Position numbers and translations under genes: made by a program. Positions 12,019 to 24,402 of a DNA stretch of 64,000 nucleotides are shown here, piece after piece. Below the pieces are notes generated by a model, which was not told where the DNA came from, made no database searches, and was given only the letters and a program-made list of their open reading frames with translations. Source of the DNA: Cyanophora paradoxa (Eukaryota; Glaucocystophyceae; Cyanophorales; Cyanophoraceae); contig QPMI01000178.1 of the NCBI GenBank assembly GCA_004431415.1, positions 1-64,000 on the forward strand. The letters are read 5' to 3'. Every line of letters starts with the position of its first letter. The stretch's first letter is position 1.

Positions 12019-15000
12019 ATGCAGACCGCCGCGGAGTATCTAGAAGCGCAGCGGGAGCTGTTGCCGATCCCTCAGCTTCCGCCATTCGTGGTGGATCGTG
12101 TGCAGCCGGCCGAGCCTGACCTGCAGCCGCGTACGGATGAGCGAGACGGCGATGAAGAAGAGCGCTCGTCGGAGAACGGAGATGGCACCGCAGAGGACGT
12201 GGGCGGCGCGCAGGCTCTGGATCTGCTCGCGGAGCTGGCGAAGCGCTCGGGCGATCGGGACTGCTGGCGCGCTCGCGGTTGACAGCTTTCGTGCCCTTGC
12301 ATCGCTGATGCGGCTCGCAGGGAGGTCGAGGTCACGCGGCGCTGCTACCGATCGTGGCGGAACCTCGACGGGGTGCTGCGGGTGCCGGTGCTGAAGAAGC
12401 TGCGGCTGCTGGTCGAGGGCCGCGAGTTCCGCACAGGAGTGAACCACGCGAAGCCCCTCGCCCACGTGCGCTGCCGCTTCCTGCTCGGCCGCGCTCCGGG
12501 ACATCGATCCTAGGCCTCCGCGTTGATTCCGGGGCACGCGGCGGGCAGGCCGAGGTCGGCCTCGCGCTGTTCGAGTCGTACCTGCCGCGGGGCTGGCGGC
12601 TGCTGTGGGAGGAGGTCCGCCCGCGCGCTCCCGCGGCCGCTGCCAAACCTCACGCGCACCGTCTGCTGTCGGCGTCAGATGTTCGGCTTCTCGGAGCGGC
12701 ACGCGTGCTGGCGCGACAAGATCCTCCTCTGGTGCTCGCCGGCGCGTTCCTCCCGCGCTCGCGCCCTCTGACCGCGCCGGCAGGGACGTGTGCGACCACG
12801 ACAGCGTGCAGGCGGCAGTGCGGGCGGTCTCGGAGCGCTTCCGCCGACGGCAGGCGGCCGACGCGGCGACGCCGCGCCCGCCGCCGCGCCCGCCCGATGC
12901 CGGCGGAGTGCGCGCGCCGCGGGAGCTCCCGGCCGGGGAGCGGCCAGCTGCGCCGTCCGCCGCCGACGAGTTCACGCTCGAGCTCTCCGCGCTGGGCGCC
13001 ATCGAGAGCCCTCCCGCGGCTCTCCCCGAGGAGCCGGAAGGCGGCGGCGCGGCCCCGCGCGCTGGACCCGCCATCGACCGCGGTGCGCTCCGCCGGCCCG
13101 GCGAGGCGCCGTCGGCGGCGTCTGACGGGCCGGCAGACGTGGCGCTGCTGAAGCGGATCCGGGAGCGCGCGGCGGCGATCGCGCGGGAGGCGCTCGCGGG
13201 GCGGCCCGCCGCTGGGGGCTCCGGCGACGTACCCCCCGGCGAGCGCGCCGAGATCTCGTGCGCCGCGGACCCCTCCTGCCGCCCTGCCGCCTGCGTGTAC
13301 CCCTCACGCCCCCGCCAGGGCGGCGGAGCTGGAGCTGATCTGCGCGGACGGCCCCGTGCTCGCCGTCGGCCGCTCCGGGACGGGCAAGACGAGCTGCGCC
13401 ATCGTCCGGTGCGGCCGGCGCCTCTCGAAGCCGCGTACCCGCCCACCGTCCGCCCCCGCAGGCTGTGGGCGCGCTACCACGCGTACTGGTCGCTGGGGCG
13501 CGGGGCGGCGCTGCTGCCGTCGGGGCACCTGCGGGCCGTCTTCCTCACGAACAACCCCGCCCTCCTCGACGAAGTCCGCCGCCTCTTCTCCCGCCTCGTG
13601 CGCCGCCCCCGCGCCGCCCGCCCGGCGCGCCGCGGCTGAGGGGACGGGGGCGGGCAGGAGGAGGGCCACGCGCTGCTCTCGCGGCCGCTCGAGGGCGAGA
13701 CGCCGCTGCCGCCGCTCGGCCGCTCCGATGCCGAGCTCGCCGACTCGCTCGCCGCCCTCTCCGACGACTCGTACCCCCTCTTCGGTCCGCGCCCCCCCCC
13801 CCCCCCCCTCCCATCTCTTCTTGCCCCCTCCCCCCCTCCCCCCCGTCCCCCCCTCCCCGCCTCGCCTCGCTCGCATCCCGCGGCTGACGGCCGGGGGCAG
13901 TGACGGGCCACAAGTGGCTGCGGCTGGTGGACGGGACGCTGGCGGGGCCGTTCTTCCCGCGGCCGCCCGGAGCGCGGCTGGTGGCGTACGAGCTCTTCGA
14001 GGAGGAGCTCTGGCCCGCCCTCTCCAGGGCCAAGGGCCCCGCCGCCCGCCCGCCCCTGCCCCACCCGACCCTCGTCTGGACCGAGTTCCTCTCGCTCATC
14101 CAGTGCGCCCCGCGAGCTTGGGCGGTGTTCTGAGGGCGCGTCTGACATCGCCCCGTCTGCTCTCAGGGGCAGCGTCGAGAGCCTGGGGTGCGCGGAGGGC
14201 TTTCTGGATCGGGACGCGTACCTGGCGCTGGGGCGCAACCGGTGCTCCCGCCCGGCCGCGCCCAGCCACCTCGGGCGCTTTTCCGCTGACATTTCGGTTT
14301 GCGCGCAGCTCGCGGCTGGACGACGAGCAGAGGCAAGCGATCTACGAGCTCTACGGCGCCTACCGCGACGCCAAGCGCCGCCGCGGCCTCTACGACGTGA
14401 CGGTCCGTTCTCCCTGCGCGCCATCCCGTCTTTGCACGTGCATTGACGCACGCGGCCCGCGGCCAGGACGCGGTGCATCACATCTACCGCGAGGTCGCCG
14501 CGCGGGGATACGGCGGCCCGCCCATCCACGAGATCATCGTCGACGAGGCGAGTCCGCTGCCGTGAGGACCCGGAGCCGGGCTGACGCCCGGCGGCAGGTG
14601 CAAGACTTTACGCTGGCGGAGCTGGCGCTGGCGGCGCTCGTGTGCGGGGACGGCGGCGGCCTCTTCTTCTGCGGCGACACGTGCCAGACCATCGCCCGCG
14701 GCCTCTCGTTCCGCTTCTGCGACCTCCGCTCCCTCTTCCACCTCGAGGCCGCCGGCGCGGGGGCGGCCCGGCGGACGCTGGCCGCGCCCGGGCAGCTGCC
14801 CATCCGGCAGCTCACCCAGGTGCCTGCGGCAGGCGCTCCATTGACAGGCTCGGGCAACGCTGACATTTGGAGGCAGAACTACCGGTCGCACGCGGGCATC
14901 CTGGCGTGCTCCTCCGTCGTGGTCGACATGCTCGAGCTGCTCTTCGACCGCGAGATCGACGTCCTCCAGCGCGACACCGGCGCGAGCCGCTGCGGTCGCA

Positions 15001-18000
15001 TCGTCGAGCGGCCGAGCTCACGCGCGCGCAGGGCTGCGGAGCGGGCCCCCGCCGCTGCTGCTGCCGTACAGCGGCCTGAAGGAGCTCGCAGCGTTTCTCT
15101 TCGGCGACAAGGCGGCCAGTGCACGGCCCGCGGAGCAGCACCTCGGCGCAGACCAGGCCCGCCGATTATCTGGCCATTTATTGTCTATGCTGACGCGGGT
15201 GAAGGTGGTGGTTGTGCGGGGCCAGGGCCGGAAGGAGCGGCTGGGGGACGCGCTGGGGCGCTCGAACGTGCTGACGGTGGAGGAGGTCAAGGGCCTCGAG
15301 TTCGAGGACGTCCTCATGTGCGGCCGCCCGGATCGAAATCGGACCTCCGCCGCTGCTGCCGGCGTGACGCTTGCTTGCAGATTGAACTTCTTCACGGACT
15401 CGCCGGGGCGCGACGAGCGGATGTGGCGCGAGGCCGCTCGGGTGGCGGAGAGCGGCGTGCGCGCGCGGGTGGCGGAGGCCGCTGCGGTTCCGCGAGGCGC
15501 GGCCGTGTCTGTCGATTTCGCATCGCTTGAGCGCGAGGTTTGCCACAGGGATTTGTCTATTATTCCGCGGTCTGATATCCAAGCACGTGCATATGTGCAG
15601 CCGACAGAAGCCGAGCGGAGGGCGAAGCGGAAGGGCGGCTTCGACCCGCACAAGCACCGCCTCGTCGCGACGGAGCTCAAGCACCTCTACACCGCAATCA
15701 CCCGCGCCAAGCGCGCCGTCTGGTGCGCCTCTCAATTCGTTTCGATATTCTTCGTATTCTATCCCAGCTCACGCCTTCAATTTGCTGTCGTAGGCTGTAC
15801 GACGAGGACAGGGCGGTCCGCAGGCCGATCTTCGACCTCTTCGCATCTGTGGGCGTGGCGCAGGTGCGATGCTGTCTCTTTGACTCCTGCCGTTCACCTC
15901 CTTCACATTTCTCGCCGTCATCTCGCAGAGCCTCGATGCGAAGGCGCTGGCGGGCGACCCTCGCGGGAAGGGCTGCTCGCGGATCAGCGAGAGCACGCCT
16001 GCCGAGTGGGAGGCGCGCGGGCGGCAGTTCCTCGAGCGCCGCCTCTTCGACGCCGCGAAACGCGCCTTCGAGAACGCCGGCAGCAAGCGGCTCGCCGCGC
16101 TGGCCGAGGCTGAGATCGAGCTCCAGCGCGCCGCGGCCGCTGGTGCGCACTGACACGAGGGTTCCTGTGTCCTCGACGTCGCTATCTCACTTGCAGCAGG
16201 AACACCGAAAGCGCGCAAAGATCATGCGCGATCCGCTGCCAAGTTGTTCGAGAGTGCTGGGGAGCCGGACAGGGCCAACGAGTGTCGTCAAAGGTGCCAT
16301 TCTATAAATGCACAGAAATACTTTTGTTGCGCATCTCTCTTGAATTTAGAGTCATTGATATTCTTGCAGGTTCGACATTGCAGTGCCACCCTCTGACAAA
16401 GCTGCGATCGCGAGCTCGAGTGGTTCAACGAACCGGGTCCCCGCTGCAGCTGACGCCAGCCAGAGGTGATCATGAGCTGTACTGCCCGTCATTGAAGTCT
16501 AGATTGCTCGGTCATGCAAAACATTCTTGACCTTCACATCGCAGTGTCGGCGACGGATCCGGAGCACGTGCACGGGCCGATCGTAGCGTCGGCGATGATC
16601 ATGAGGCGCGTGCATTGGCCGATCGTGATCGTGATGCACGCGTACGCGCACCGGCCTCAGACAGAAGACTCGCTCCGACGAAGCGGTCGCAAGTCGAAGA
16701 GGCGCTTGATGGTTTCTCGGCTGAGTACCAGCGGCTCCAAAATGGACTGAGCGGAGACTCGTCGCCTGCGGACCTGGAGGCGGGCTGGATCGCGCTCGCG
16801 GGCCGGCGCTCGACTTCGAAGGCGGAAGAGCTGCTCCGTCTAGTCGAAGCGTCGCGGTCCACCATGGCCAACAAGCGTGCTTATGCGGAAATAAGACGCG
16901 CCGCCCTCGAAGAGGTCGCGTTGGCTACGCTCCAAGCGGCGGATTACTTGTTTGACGTCAAGAAGCACATTCAAGCTGAGGAATTCGCTCGCCTGGCCAC
17001 CGAGCGCTCCGATGAAGCTGGCGACGAATTCCAACTGCTCGATGTGCGCATTGCGATAAAACTTTGAGCTCATGATGATCACTGTTATATCACGATAATA
17101 TTCACAATATTAATTGCAACTCGGTTTACTGATTCGCATACACGTGACAGGCATACAAGCTCCTTGCTGCTAGTATAGCCGGAGATGAGGAGAGTACCGA
17201 GCGCCTGGGCGAAGCACTTGCCATGGCGCGAACTTCAAGGGCGCTGATGCCGAAATTTTGGAGGCAGAAAGACATCGAAAACGTCGTCAAGCTGGTGGAT
17301 ATGATCCAGGTGAGATATGACAGTTGGCACAAATATCTGGTTCGCATGCTTTCTGCTGAATTCGGGATCCATTATGCAATTTTTCTCACCCATTTCTGAC
17401 CTCTTGGATGACACGCGCAGTCGGAAGTCAGTGCCTCCAGTCAGCCCGTAAATTGGGACCCGTCGATTCCGGATCGAATGCTCAAAGCCTGCAGACAGTT
17501 CATGGACCGCCTCGCACAACACTCCTCGTCGGCAGCGTTCCGTACGCGCAGGGCAAAGCACATCAACGTCTTGCTCCGGAACGGATACGCGATTCTCATG
17601 GGGGACTACGAAGACCTGGGGAGGTTGAACGCGCGGCTCCGCAGGCCCAAGGATGCACGCGATGCTTTCATGCTGTCCGCGAGTATGGCGCTGCGTCTGT
17701 ACAACATTTTGATCCCAGCGGATTCTGGGGCCCCCGACGCGTTGCAGCAAGCCCAGTTCCTTGCCACTTCAGCCGTCAACAATTCCAGGCTCGGCGACTC
17801 TCCAGACCTCCTAATCACAGTGCGTCAGTTATAATTATGTTTAATTTCCCTTGCAGCTGAGCTTCATCGGGCTGACTCCTGCATCTCGCAGGCACTCACC
17901 ACGCTGTCCAGCATCTTCGAGCTGCAGGAGCGCTACCCGGAGGCTCTGCGCGCCGCGAGGGAGGCCGCCGCGGTCAAGGGCGCGGACGCGGCGGAGGTGG

Positions 18001-20123
18001 CGAGGGCGGGCGAGCTCGCCCGCCGCCTCGAGACGCGGGCCATGATTCGACCCCGCCGCTCCGGCCAGGTCCGTCCCTGCTCGCGAGCTCGAGGCGTTGC
18101 GACCTTCAGCTTTTCTAGTCCATGGATCTCTGACTGTTGCAATCGCGCAGGGCGCGACAAAGCTGCTTGCAGAAAGGGAGTGGGACCCGCCACCGCGAAG
18201 TGCATTCGCCTCGTTCGACGCTGCGCTCGGCGCGTTCAAGGCGGAGCGGGAGCGGCTCGAGAAGGCGGCGGTGGACTGTACGACCGTGGACGAGGAGCTC
18301 GCGAGCGGCTTCCTGGCGCTCGGGACGCAGCGGGTCGACGAGCTGGAGGCGCTGCTGGCGCAGCACGGGCTGCCGGAGGGATCCATCTCCGAGCACGACT
18401 GTCGTATGGAGGTCGCACAGGCGTTGTTCGCTGGCGCCACGCACGCGTGCAACGCCGGGCGCTTCGCCGATGCGGAGGCGCTTTCCAAGCGAAGCGCGGC
18501 GCGGCACATCCTTCTGCGGGATCGGACCTTCGAGCTGAAGCGTATGCCGTTCGGAGATTCGCGTGCGGGCAAGGCGGATCTGGAGATGCAAGAGAGGGTC
18601 GGGGCGAGCTACGAGCTGCTGGCATCGGCGCTTCAGCAGCTGGGGCGGCTCGAAGAGGCCCTCGCGGCCGCGCGCGCAGCGCATGTCATGAGAATGTCGT
18701 CGTCCTCCGCGGACATCGCCTCCAGGTTGGAGGCGGAGTGCGAAGACAAGAAGCGCGGCCTGGTCTGTCGATTTTTGAGACATCATCGCATTAATTCACC
18801 TTATTCCCAACTTGATAATCTGCGCAGGCGAGGCTCTCGCTCCCGGAGCTCATCGAGGAGGAGGAGCGCGCGCACGCGGCGCTGGAGCGGTACAAGCGGG
18901 AGCAGTTGGAAGAGGACCCGCTCCTCGTCCACGGCTTCGCGGCCCTCGCGGAGCTCTTCGAGGCCCTCGCGGGGGCGTACGAGCCGCTCGACGCGGAGCG
19001 CGCGGGCCGCTGCCGCGCGCTGGTCAAGCGTGTCGACGCCATCGCGGACTGCGACGCCGGCGACATCGATCGCGACGTCGACCACGGATTCCCCGGCGTC
19101 CGGGGCGCCTTGCCGCTGCCGTGGCGGCCGCGGACGCCTCCTATGACCATTGAGGAGATACTGGAGGACGCCGATGTGCCGGCGACCCCCGGCATGCTGC
19201 CTATCGTACCACGGAGTGCGCAGCAGCAAACCCTGGATGCGCAAGAGGAAGAGAGACTGAAGGTTGCGAGATACGAAGCGGCGCTTCGCGAGGCGTACGT
19301 GCATGTGCTGCGGGAGAGGCGCGACGTGGAGAGCTCTCTACCTCAGATGAGACGTGGAGCTATTCCTCGGCCGACTGTTGAGGCGGCTCTTCGGAACCTC
19401 GCACGCGAGTCGGGAGCGCTTAGACAAGCACTTGTCGTGGCGTCAATACACGGCGTCGGTGGTCGTCTCGTGGAGCTTTGCAACAAAGAGGTGTCGGACC
19501 TCGTCACGACCTCAGCATCTCTGCGGGAGCTTCTCGCAAGAGATGCGCCAGCAGGCCTCGGCATGCGGTCCATCATGCCGGGGACTTTGGAGCAGCAAGT
19601 CTCGCAGCTGCAGCAGCAGGAGCTGCAGCCGCTGCAGCAGCGGCTGCAGCTGGAGCAGGAGCAGCAGCAGCAGCGGGTGCAACGTCACAGAATTGAAGGA
19701 GCACTTTATGAGGCGTATAAACACGCGCAGCGGGAGAGGCAAGCAGGCTTAAATGGACCTCAAATACTAGACCGGCTTCCGGAAGCAACTTACCAGAAGC
19801 TTTCAGATGCGCGGCGTTCTCTCGCAGCCGCAATAGTAGTAGCAGAACGTACCGACATCAAAGGTCGTTATGTCGAACTCTGCAAGCAGGAGATGAAGGA
19901 ACTTTCTAAACAAATTGAATGCATAGATTACTACGTGCGTGATTCCGCGCGCGCCAAACGGTCCATCCTGGCATTTATTGACGAATTGCTTGCAGCGCGC
20001 TGTTGTGAGAGCTGGATCCATTGGACCTCCATGACTTGGAAAAATTGCGTGCACGGCCCGTGCCATCGGCAGAGTGGTGCCACCGGCCCGCCTGTCCTGC
20101 CTTCTGCAGGCGCTGATCCGTGA
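12019..20123 (+). CDS. TRANK1-like (TPR/UvrD-type) superfamily-1 helicase, multi-exon
   Basis: The order of SF1 motifs is clear: motif I GRSGTGKT (13368-13391); motif II VDE|VQDF, split by a 50-bp GC-AG intron at 14548-14597; motif III FFCGDTCQTIARG (about 14668); motif IV LTQ|NYRSHAGIL, split by an in-frame 57-bp intron at 14820-14876; motif V VEEVKGLEFEDVL (about 15280), followed after an intron by NFFTDSP; and motif VI LKHLYTAITRAK (about 15677). Spacing and wording match the TRANK1 (lupus brain antigen 1)-like family, which has UvrD-type helicase cores fused to TPR-like helices. Upstream exons (12019-13160) fit the family's N-terminal region (FESYLPRG, VCDHDSV). Downstream exons carry TPR-like helices (AAKLFESAGEPDRANEC near 16240). 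The last exon (about 18840-20123) has a Gln-rich stretch and a duplicated module. ATG at 12019 opens MQTAAEYLEAQ; an in-frame ATG at 11905 is the alternative. Substrate unknown; likely RNA/DNA helicase or ATP-driven scaffold. Confidence 0.85.
13368..13391 (+). other. Walker A (helicase motif I) GRSGTGKT
   Basis: Codes for the ATP-binding P-loop in LAVGRSGTGKTSCAIVR of the TRANK1-like helicase; the key Lys and Thr are present. Confidence 0.93.
14548..14597 (+). other. 50-bp GC-AG intron inside helicase motif II
   Basis: The exon ends ...HEIIVDE and the next begins VQDFTLAEL. Removing the segment from GCGAGT to GGCAG restores DEVQDF, the Walker B wording typical of TRANK1-like helicases. Without splicing, a TGA stop or a frame change breaks the motif. 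The intron carries GCTGACG 12-18 nt before the acceptor. Confidence 0.88.
19252..19905 (+). repeat. Diverged internal duplication of a ~110-aa helical module around a Gln-rich linker
   Basis: In the helicase C-terminus, RYEAALREAYVHVLRERR ... GGRLVELCNKEVSDL is echoed by RIEGALYEAYKHAQRERQ ... KGRYVELCKQEMKEL. Between the two lies a Leu/Gln-rich stretch (LQQQELQPLQQRLQLEQEQ) encoded by CAG-type codons near 19600-19675. This looks like an old segmental duplication inside the exon. Confidence 0.75.
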
Positions 20124-20362
20124 CGCTAGTGCTCGCAGAGGGGGCGAGCTTGAGCCCGCTCCGCGCCCCGCTGCTCACCGTCCTAACTGCACCCCTGACT
20201 AGTACTCCGGTCTCTCCTCACGCCCGACCATCTTGCCCCGCCCGCCCCCCTCCCTTTTTCCCCCCCCCTCCCCCCCCCCCCCCCCTCCCCCCTTCCGGCG
20301 GGGCCGCCGCCTTCAGATCGGTACCCCCGCTCTTGACACCTATTCTAGTCTAGGTAAAGCAT
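20124..20362. other. Convergent intergenic spacer with pyrimidine/poly-C tracts
   Basis: Between the helicase stop and the transporter stop. It holds C/T-rich DNA including a 16-C run at 20270-20285. No gene seen. Confidence 0.6.
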
Positions 20363-23300
20363 CTAGTCTATTGTACTATGGATCTCGAGTGTACTATGCA
20401 AGTAATTAGATTCGAGGACGTCGACCGCCGCTCCACAACAACAGACTAACAGTCGTCGCCGGGGGCCGCGGGGCCCGGGGGCACGCCGCCCCCCCCTGGG
20501 GGCTCGAACTCGGTTAGAGTGTCCCCCGGCCTGCGCCGGGCGCGTTCGCGTCGGGATCAAATTCGAAGCGGGCGGATGGGGCCAGGACCTGGCGAACCTC
20601 TCTAGATCTCCCCCTCCTCCGGATCCCCTCCCTCCGCCGCCGCCTCCCATATCCCGCATCTCGACAGCCGCTCCGCCGCCGCCGCCGCCGCCGCCCGAGC
20701 GCACTCCGCCGCCGCCGGGCGGCACCGCCGCCTCCTCGGGGCCCTTGGGCCTGCCCTCCGCAGCGCCCGGCCCGCCACGGCCGCCCGCCTCCGCCTCGGC
20801 CTCCGTCTCCGCCTCCGCCTCCGCCTCGTCGCGGGCGAGCGGGCGGGGCTCGGGCCCGTCCCCGCCGCCTCTGCAGTCCTCGCCCGGGTCGCGCCGCTCG
20901 ATGACGGGCCGCAGGAGCGCGATCAGCGCCGGGCAGGCGAGCGAGAGCGCCGCGACGGCCGCCCACATCCCCCGCGAGCTGCGCGGCCCGCCCTGCAAGC
21001 GCCCGCCCGCCCGCGTCGCGTCGCGTCGCGTCGCGTCGCGTCGATAGGCGCGGCGCGAGGCGCACGGCGGGGCAGAGGGCGTCCAACAGAAGGCCCGAGA
21101 CGGTCCCCGCGAGGAGCTGCCGCCCGGGTTCGAGTCCCGCCGGCGCCGGTTCGGGGGGCGGGAGAGGAAGCCGGGTACGCGCACCTTGGAGCCGTAGAGG
21201 GGGAAAATGGCGAGCGAGGCGTAGACGCCCTGCGGTTCAGGCTCAGGCTCAGGCTCAAGATCAGACTCAGGTGAGACGGGAGGGCCGCGGACGCGCGCTC
21301 GGAGGGAAGGGGAGCACCTCGCGGCCGGGCGGGGCGAGGGAAACGGCGTACTCGTAGAGGCGCGGCGCCCACGTCGCCTCCCCCGCAGCGAGGACCACGA
21401 CGAACACTGACGTACCCCTAAGAAGGATCCGGTGGGGTACGGCGTCAGTGCGGGGGTACGCACGGACGGCGGTGGCGGGGTACGGCCCCACGACGAGGAA
21501 GAGGGGAGCCGCGGCGGTGACGAACGAGCCGGCGACGATGCTGCGGAGGGGGGGGGGTACAAGCTTAGAAAGTGGCGCCAGCGGCGGCGAGGAAGGGGGC
21601 CGGGCCGGGCCCACCTCTGGAATGGGGTGGATCGGCTGTGGTAGAAGGCGCCGATGAGGGGTACGAGGCAGACGATCATGTGCGGGGGCGACGGTCGAGG
21701 GGCGGCAGACGGGGGGCGTGCGGGGCGCGGGACGCGGGCGGGCGCGGGTTCGAATCGCGGCGGGAATGTAATCTCAAAGGATATGATCGGGTCGAGGGAT
21801 ATGACGGTGCCGTAGGGAAAGCCGGCGCCGATCTCGCGCGTCGCGTACTTCGGGAAGGTCGTGTCTGGTCGCGCCGCGCGCGTACCCCCGTGAGCAGGGG
21901 GGGTACGCGAATTCGAAGCGCGGGGAGGGGCGCGCGCACCGAGGTGGCGGATGACGGAGCGGACTCCGGTGAGGAGGGCGATCAGGAGCGCGAAGCGCCA
22001 GAAGCTGAGGCGGCGCGGGCGTCGGCGTCGACGCCGGCGGGTCGGAGTGCGCCGGCGGGTCGGCGGGAAAATGGCACCGGCGAGAGTGGACGAGCTGCCT
22101 CGCGAGGGCCAGCGGGCTCTCCCGCGGCTGCTCCGACTCGACCGCCTCCCCCGTCTTCTCGTCCACCTGCGCGCCGGCCCCGGTTCGAATCCGGGCGGGC
22201 CGGCGGGCTTCCGCCGCTGCGGCGGGCACGCGCCGTGATCTCTCGGAGGAGGAGGGCGGCGATCTGCCGGGGAGAACGACACGGAGAACGACGGTCAGTC
22301 GTGTACAGTGCCGATTAGGGGGAGGGGGGTACGCGCCGAGAAGGCGAACGCGGTGGCGGCCGCAGAGGATAGGACGAGCGCGCGCGTCTCCGAGAGGAGC
22401 GGTCCCGGCGTGACGTCAAACACCGAGACCTGGGGAAGGGGTACGGAGTTCAGTCGGGGGGTACGGCCGGCACGGAGGGGTACGGACCACCCACGTTGCG
22501 ACGGGGCCGGCGGCGCCGATTGCGACGGCTGCAGCTTTGTCGGCGACGCCTGCGGCGAAAGAGCCGGGTCAAGGGTACATGGGAGTGCGCGAGGGTACGC
22601 GGAAGCACCTTGCAAGAGGTCCTCTAGGGTCGTGTTGCCCTGCAGGAGGCCAGCGAGGGTCTGTGGGGGGTATCGGAACGGATGTTCTGCGCGGGCAAGG
22701 GGCCCGGGGGGTACAGCGCACGGAGAGGGGTACGGTGCTGTTCCCGTCAAAGCCGCGGGCGGCGGCCGACGCGGCGAGCTGCGCCGCCCGCTAAGCGATG
22801 GTGGGGGGGGTACAGGCGGGCGCGCCTGCGTCGCGTTGCCGGCGGAAGAGACGGCGCCTTCGACTGCCGAGCGAAGCGCGGCGGCCGCCTGGTCCAGGCT
22901 CCCCCCCGCGGCCGCCTGCGCCGCCGAGGCCAGCGCCGCCAGCGCCTGCCCCCCGCCGCCTCACCGCCTCCGCCCCGCCGCCGCCCCGCCGCCGCCCCGC
23001 GCTCGCGCCCGCGGCCACCCCCGCAGCGCCCGCGGCGACCGCGGCCGCCGCGTCGGTCACCGCCGCCGTGCCGGCGCTCAGCGTCTCGCCCATCCGCTGC
23101 GGGGGCGGGGGGTACGCCGTCCTGAACGCGTCTACCATCACCCCCGCCAGGAACGCCCTACCCCGGGAACCGTCAAGAGACGGAGGAAAGGGATGCGTCG
23201 GGGGGGGGTACAATTCACGCCGATCGCGTACCCCAGGTTCAGGGTGACAAAGAAGAGGGAGTACGCAACAGCGCGGTTTGACTCAGTCGTGTAGCGCTTG

Positions 23301-24215
23301 ACGGCTGTACCCCGGGCAGAGGGTGAAGGGGGCTACCGGCAGTGCGAAGCGGGGGTACGGGGCCGCTCACCGAGGGTGAGGACGGGGATGCCGAAGGCGC
23401 AGCCGAGGGGTAGGAGGACGAAGACGACGGAGTAGAGTATACCCCGGCCGGAGCAAAAGGCGAGGGCGAGGCGGGCCGAGGTCAGGAAAACGCCGCCGGC
23501 GAGCAGGGAGCGCCGGACGCCGAGCTTGTCGACGGCCTGCGCAGGGCCAAGCGTACGTGTCTGCGGCGGGCCCGGGGAGGGAAGGGCGGACGGGTTGCGA
23601 GGGGCCGCGCTCGCCACGCCGACACAGAGGGAGAACGCGGCGTAGACGAGCCCGTAGAAGCCTGCCGAGAAGGCGGCGCTCGCGTCGGCGAGGCCGCGCG
23701 GCGCGCGGAGCGGCCCGCGGACCGTAGATGAGGCCCGCGGCGGTGTCGCTGAAGCCGAACTCGTCACTGAGGTACAGCACGAAGACGTACGAGAGCGCTG
23801 CGCCGGCGGCGCGGTCGGCGGTCGGCGGTCGGCGGCGCCGGCCGCGGCCGGCGCGGCCGGGCGGCGCGGGTCGGCGGAGGCGCACCGAAGAAGCTGTAGC
23901 TCTCGAATATAGTCAGCGAGTACGCTACCCACAGCTCGCGGGGCGCCGGCGCGAGGGCTGCCAGCTGACTTCCGAACTCTTTCAGCCGCGCCCAGCACCA
24001 CCGCCAGAACCAGCCGCAGAAGCGGGCGCAGCCATCGGCGTCGGATCGCCCGCCGCCGCCAGCGTCGAAGCCCTTGTAGCCGGCCTGATTGGAGCCCGCG
24101 CCGCGGCCTCCGACTACCCACAGCGTTAGTTCGGAAATCCGTGGGCGGAGTGCTCGCAGTACGTTGCACCGTCAGAGTGCGATGCCGTGGCCAGCGGCAC
24201 CGCCTCCAGCTCCAT
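20363..24215 (-). CDS. Major facilitator superfamily transporter, 12 TM, multi-exon
   Basis: Twelve hydrophobic segments appear in order on the minus strand, each on its own short exon(s). Examples are ELWVAYSLTIFESYSFF, ALSYVFVLYLSDEFGFSD, FYGLVYAAFSLCVGV, KLGVRRSLLAGGVFLTSAR, ILYSVVFVLLPLGCAFGI, RYTTESNRAVAYSLFFV, AFLAGVMVDAF, FWRFALLIALLTGVRSVI, MIVCLVPLIGAFYH, SVFVVVLAAGEATWAPRLYE, GVYASLAIFPLYGSK and GMWAAVAALSLACPALIALL. The loop after TM2 (VDKLGVRRSLL) is the MFS motif-A region, and the halves are split by a long Ala-rich loop (22300-23120). Introns are short; most begin GTACCCC. Possible start ATG at 24215 (MELEAVPLATASHSD); the junction from that exon to the first TM exon is not resolved. 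The acidic/Gly-rich C-terminus reaches a stop at 20363 (20514 in another frame). Substrate not determinable. Confidence 0.87.
21012..21042. repeat. TCGCG pentanucleotide tandem repeat
   Basis: GTCGC/TCGCG repeated about six times, inside an intron of the transporter gene. Confidence 0.85.
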
Positions 24216-24402
24216 TGGCGCCGGCCGCGGCGCGCCCTAGCTCCTTCTAACGCTGTACCCCTCGGCCGATCGATCTAAAGCGCCAAAACGCTGCGCTACA
24301 GCTGCAGCCCCACATCGTAGACTCGCATCTTGCACATTGGCGCTGATTTCGACTGCTGAACGAAGTTAGTACGCGGATGCGCGGATCGAGGATGCGCGGC
24401 TC
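24216..24402. promoter_or_regulatory. 187-bp divergent intergenic region, candidate bidirectional promoter
   Basis: Separates the presumed ATG of the minus-strand transporter (24215) from the ATG of the SGF73-like gene (24403). No clear TATA box; position is the only evidence. Confidence 0.4.

Noticed and set aside
16200-20123. A separate TPR gene downstream of the helicase
   Set aside because: Helical TPR-like exons continue with local splice sites and no clear start codon or promoter, as in other TRANK1-like proteins; treated as one gene, though not proven.
22160-22200. Possible tRNA (perfect B-box/T-arm CGGTTCGAATCCG)
   Set aside because: No matching acceptor stem, D-arm or anticodon arm upstream; it lies in an intron of the transporter.
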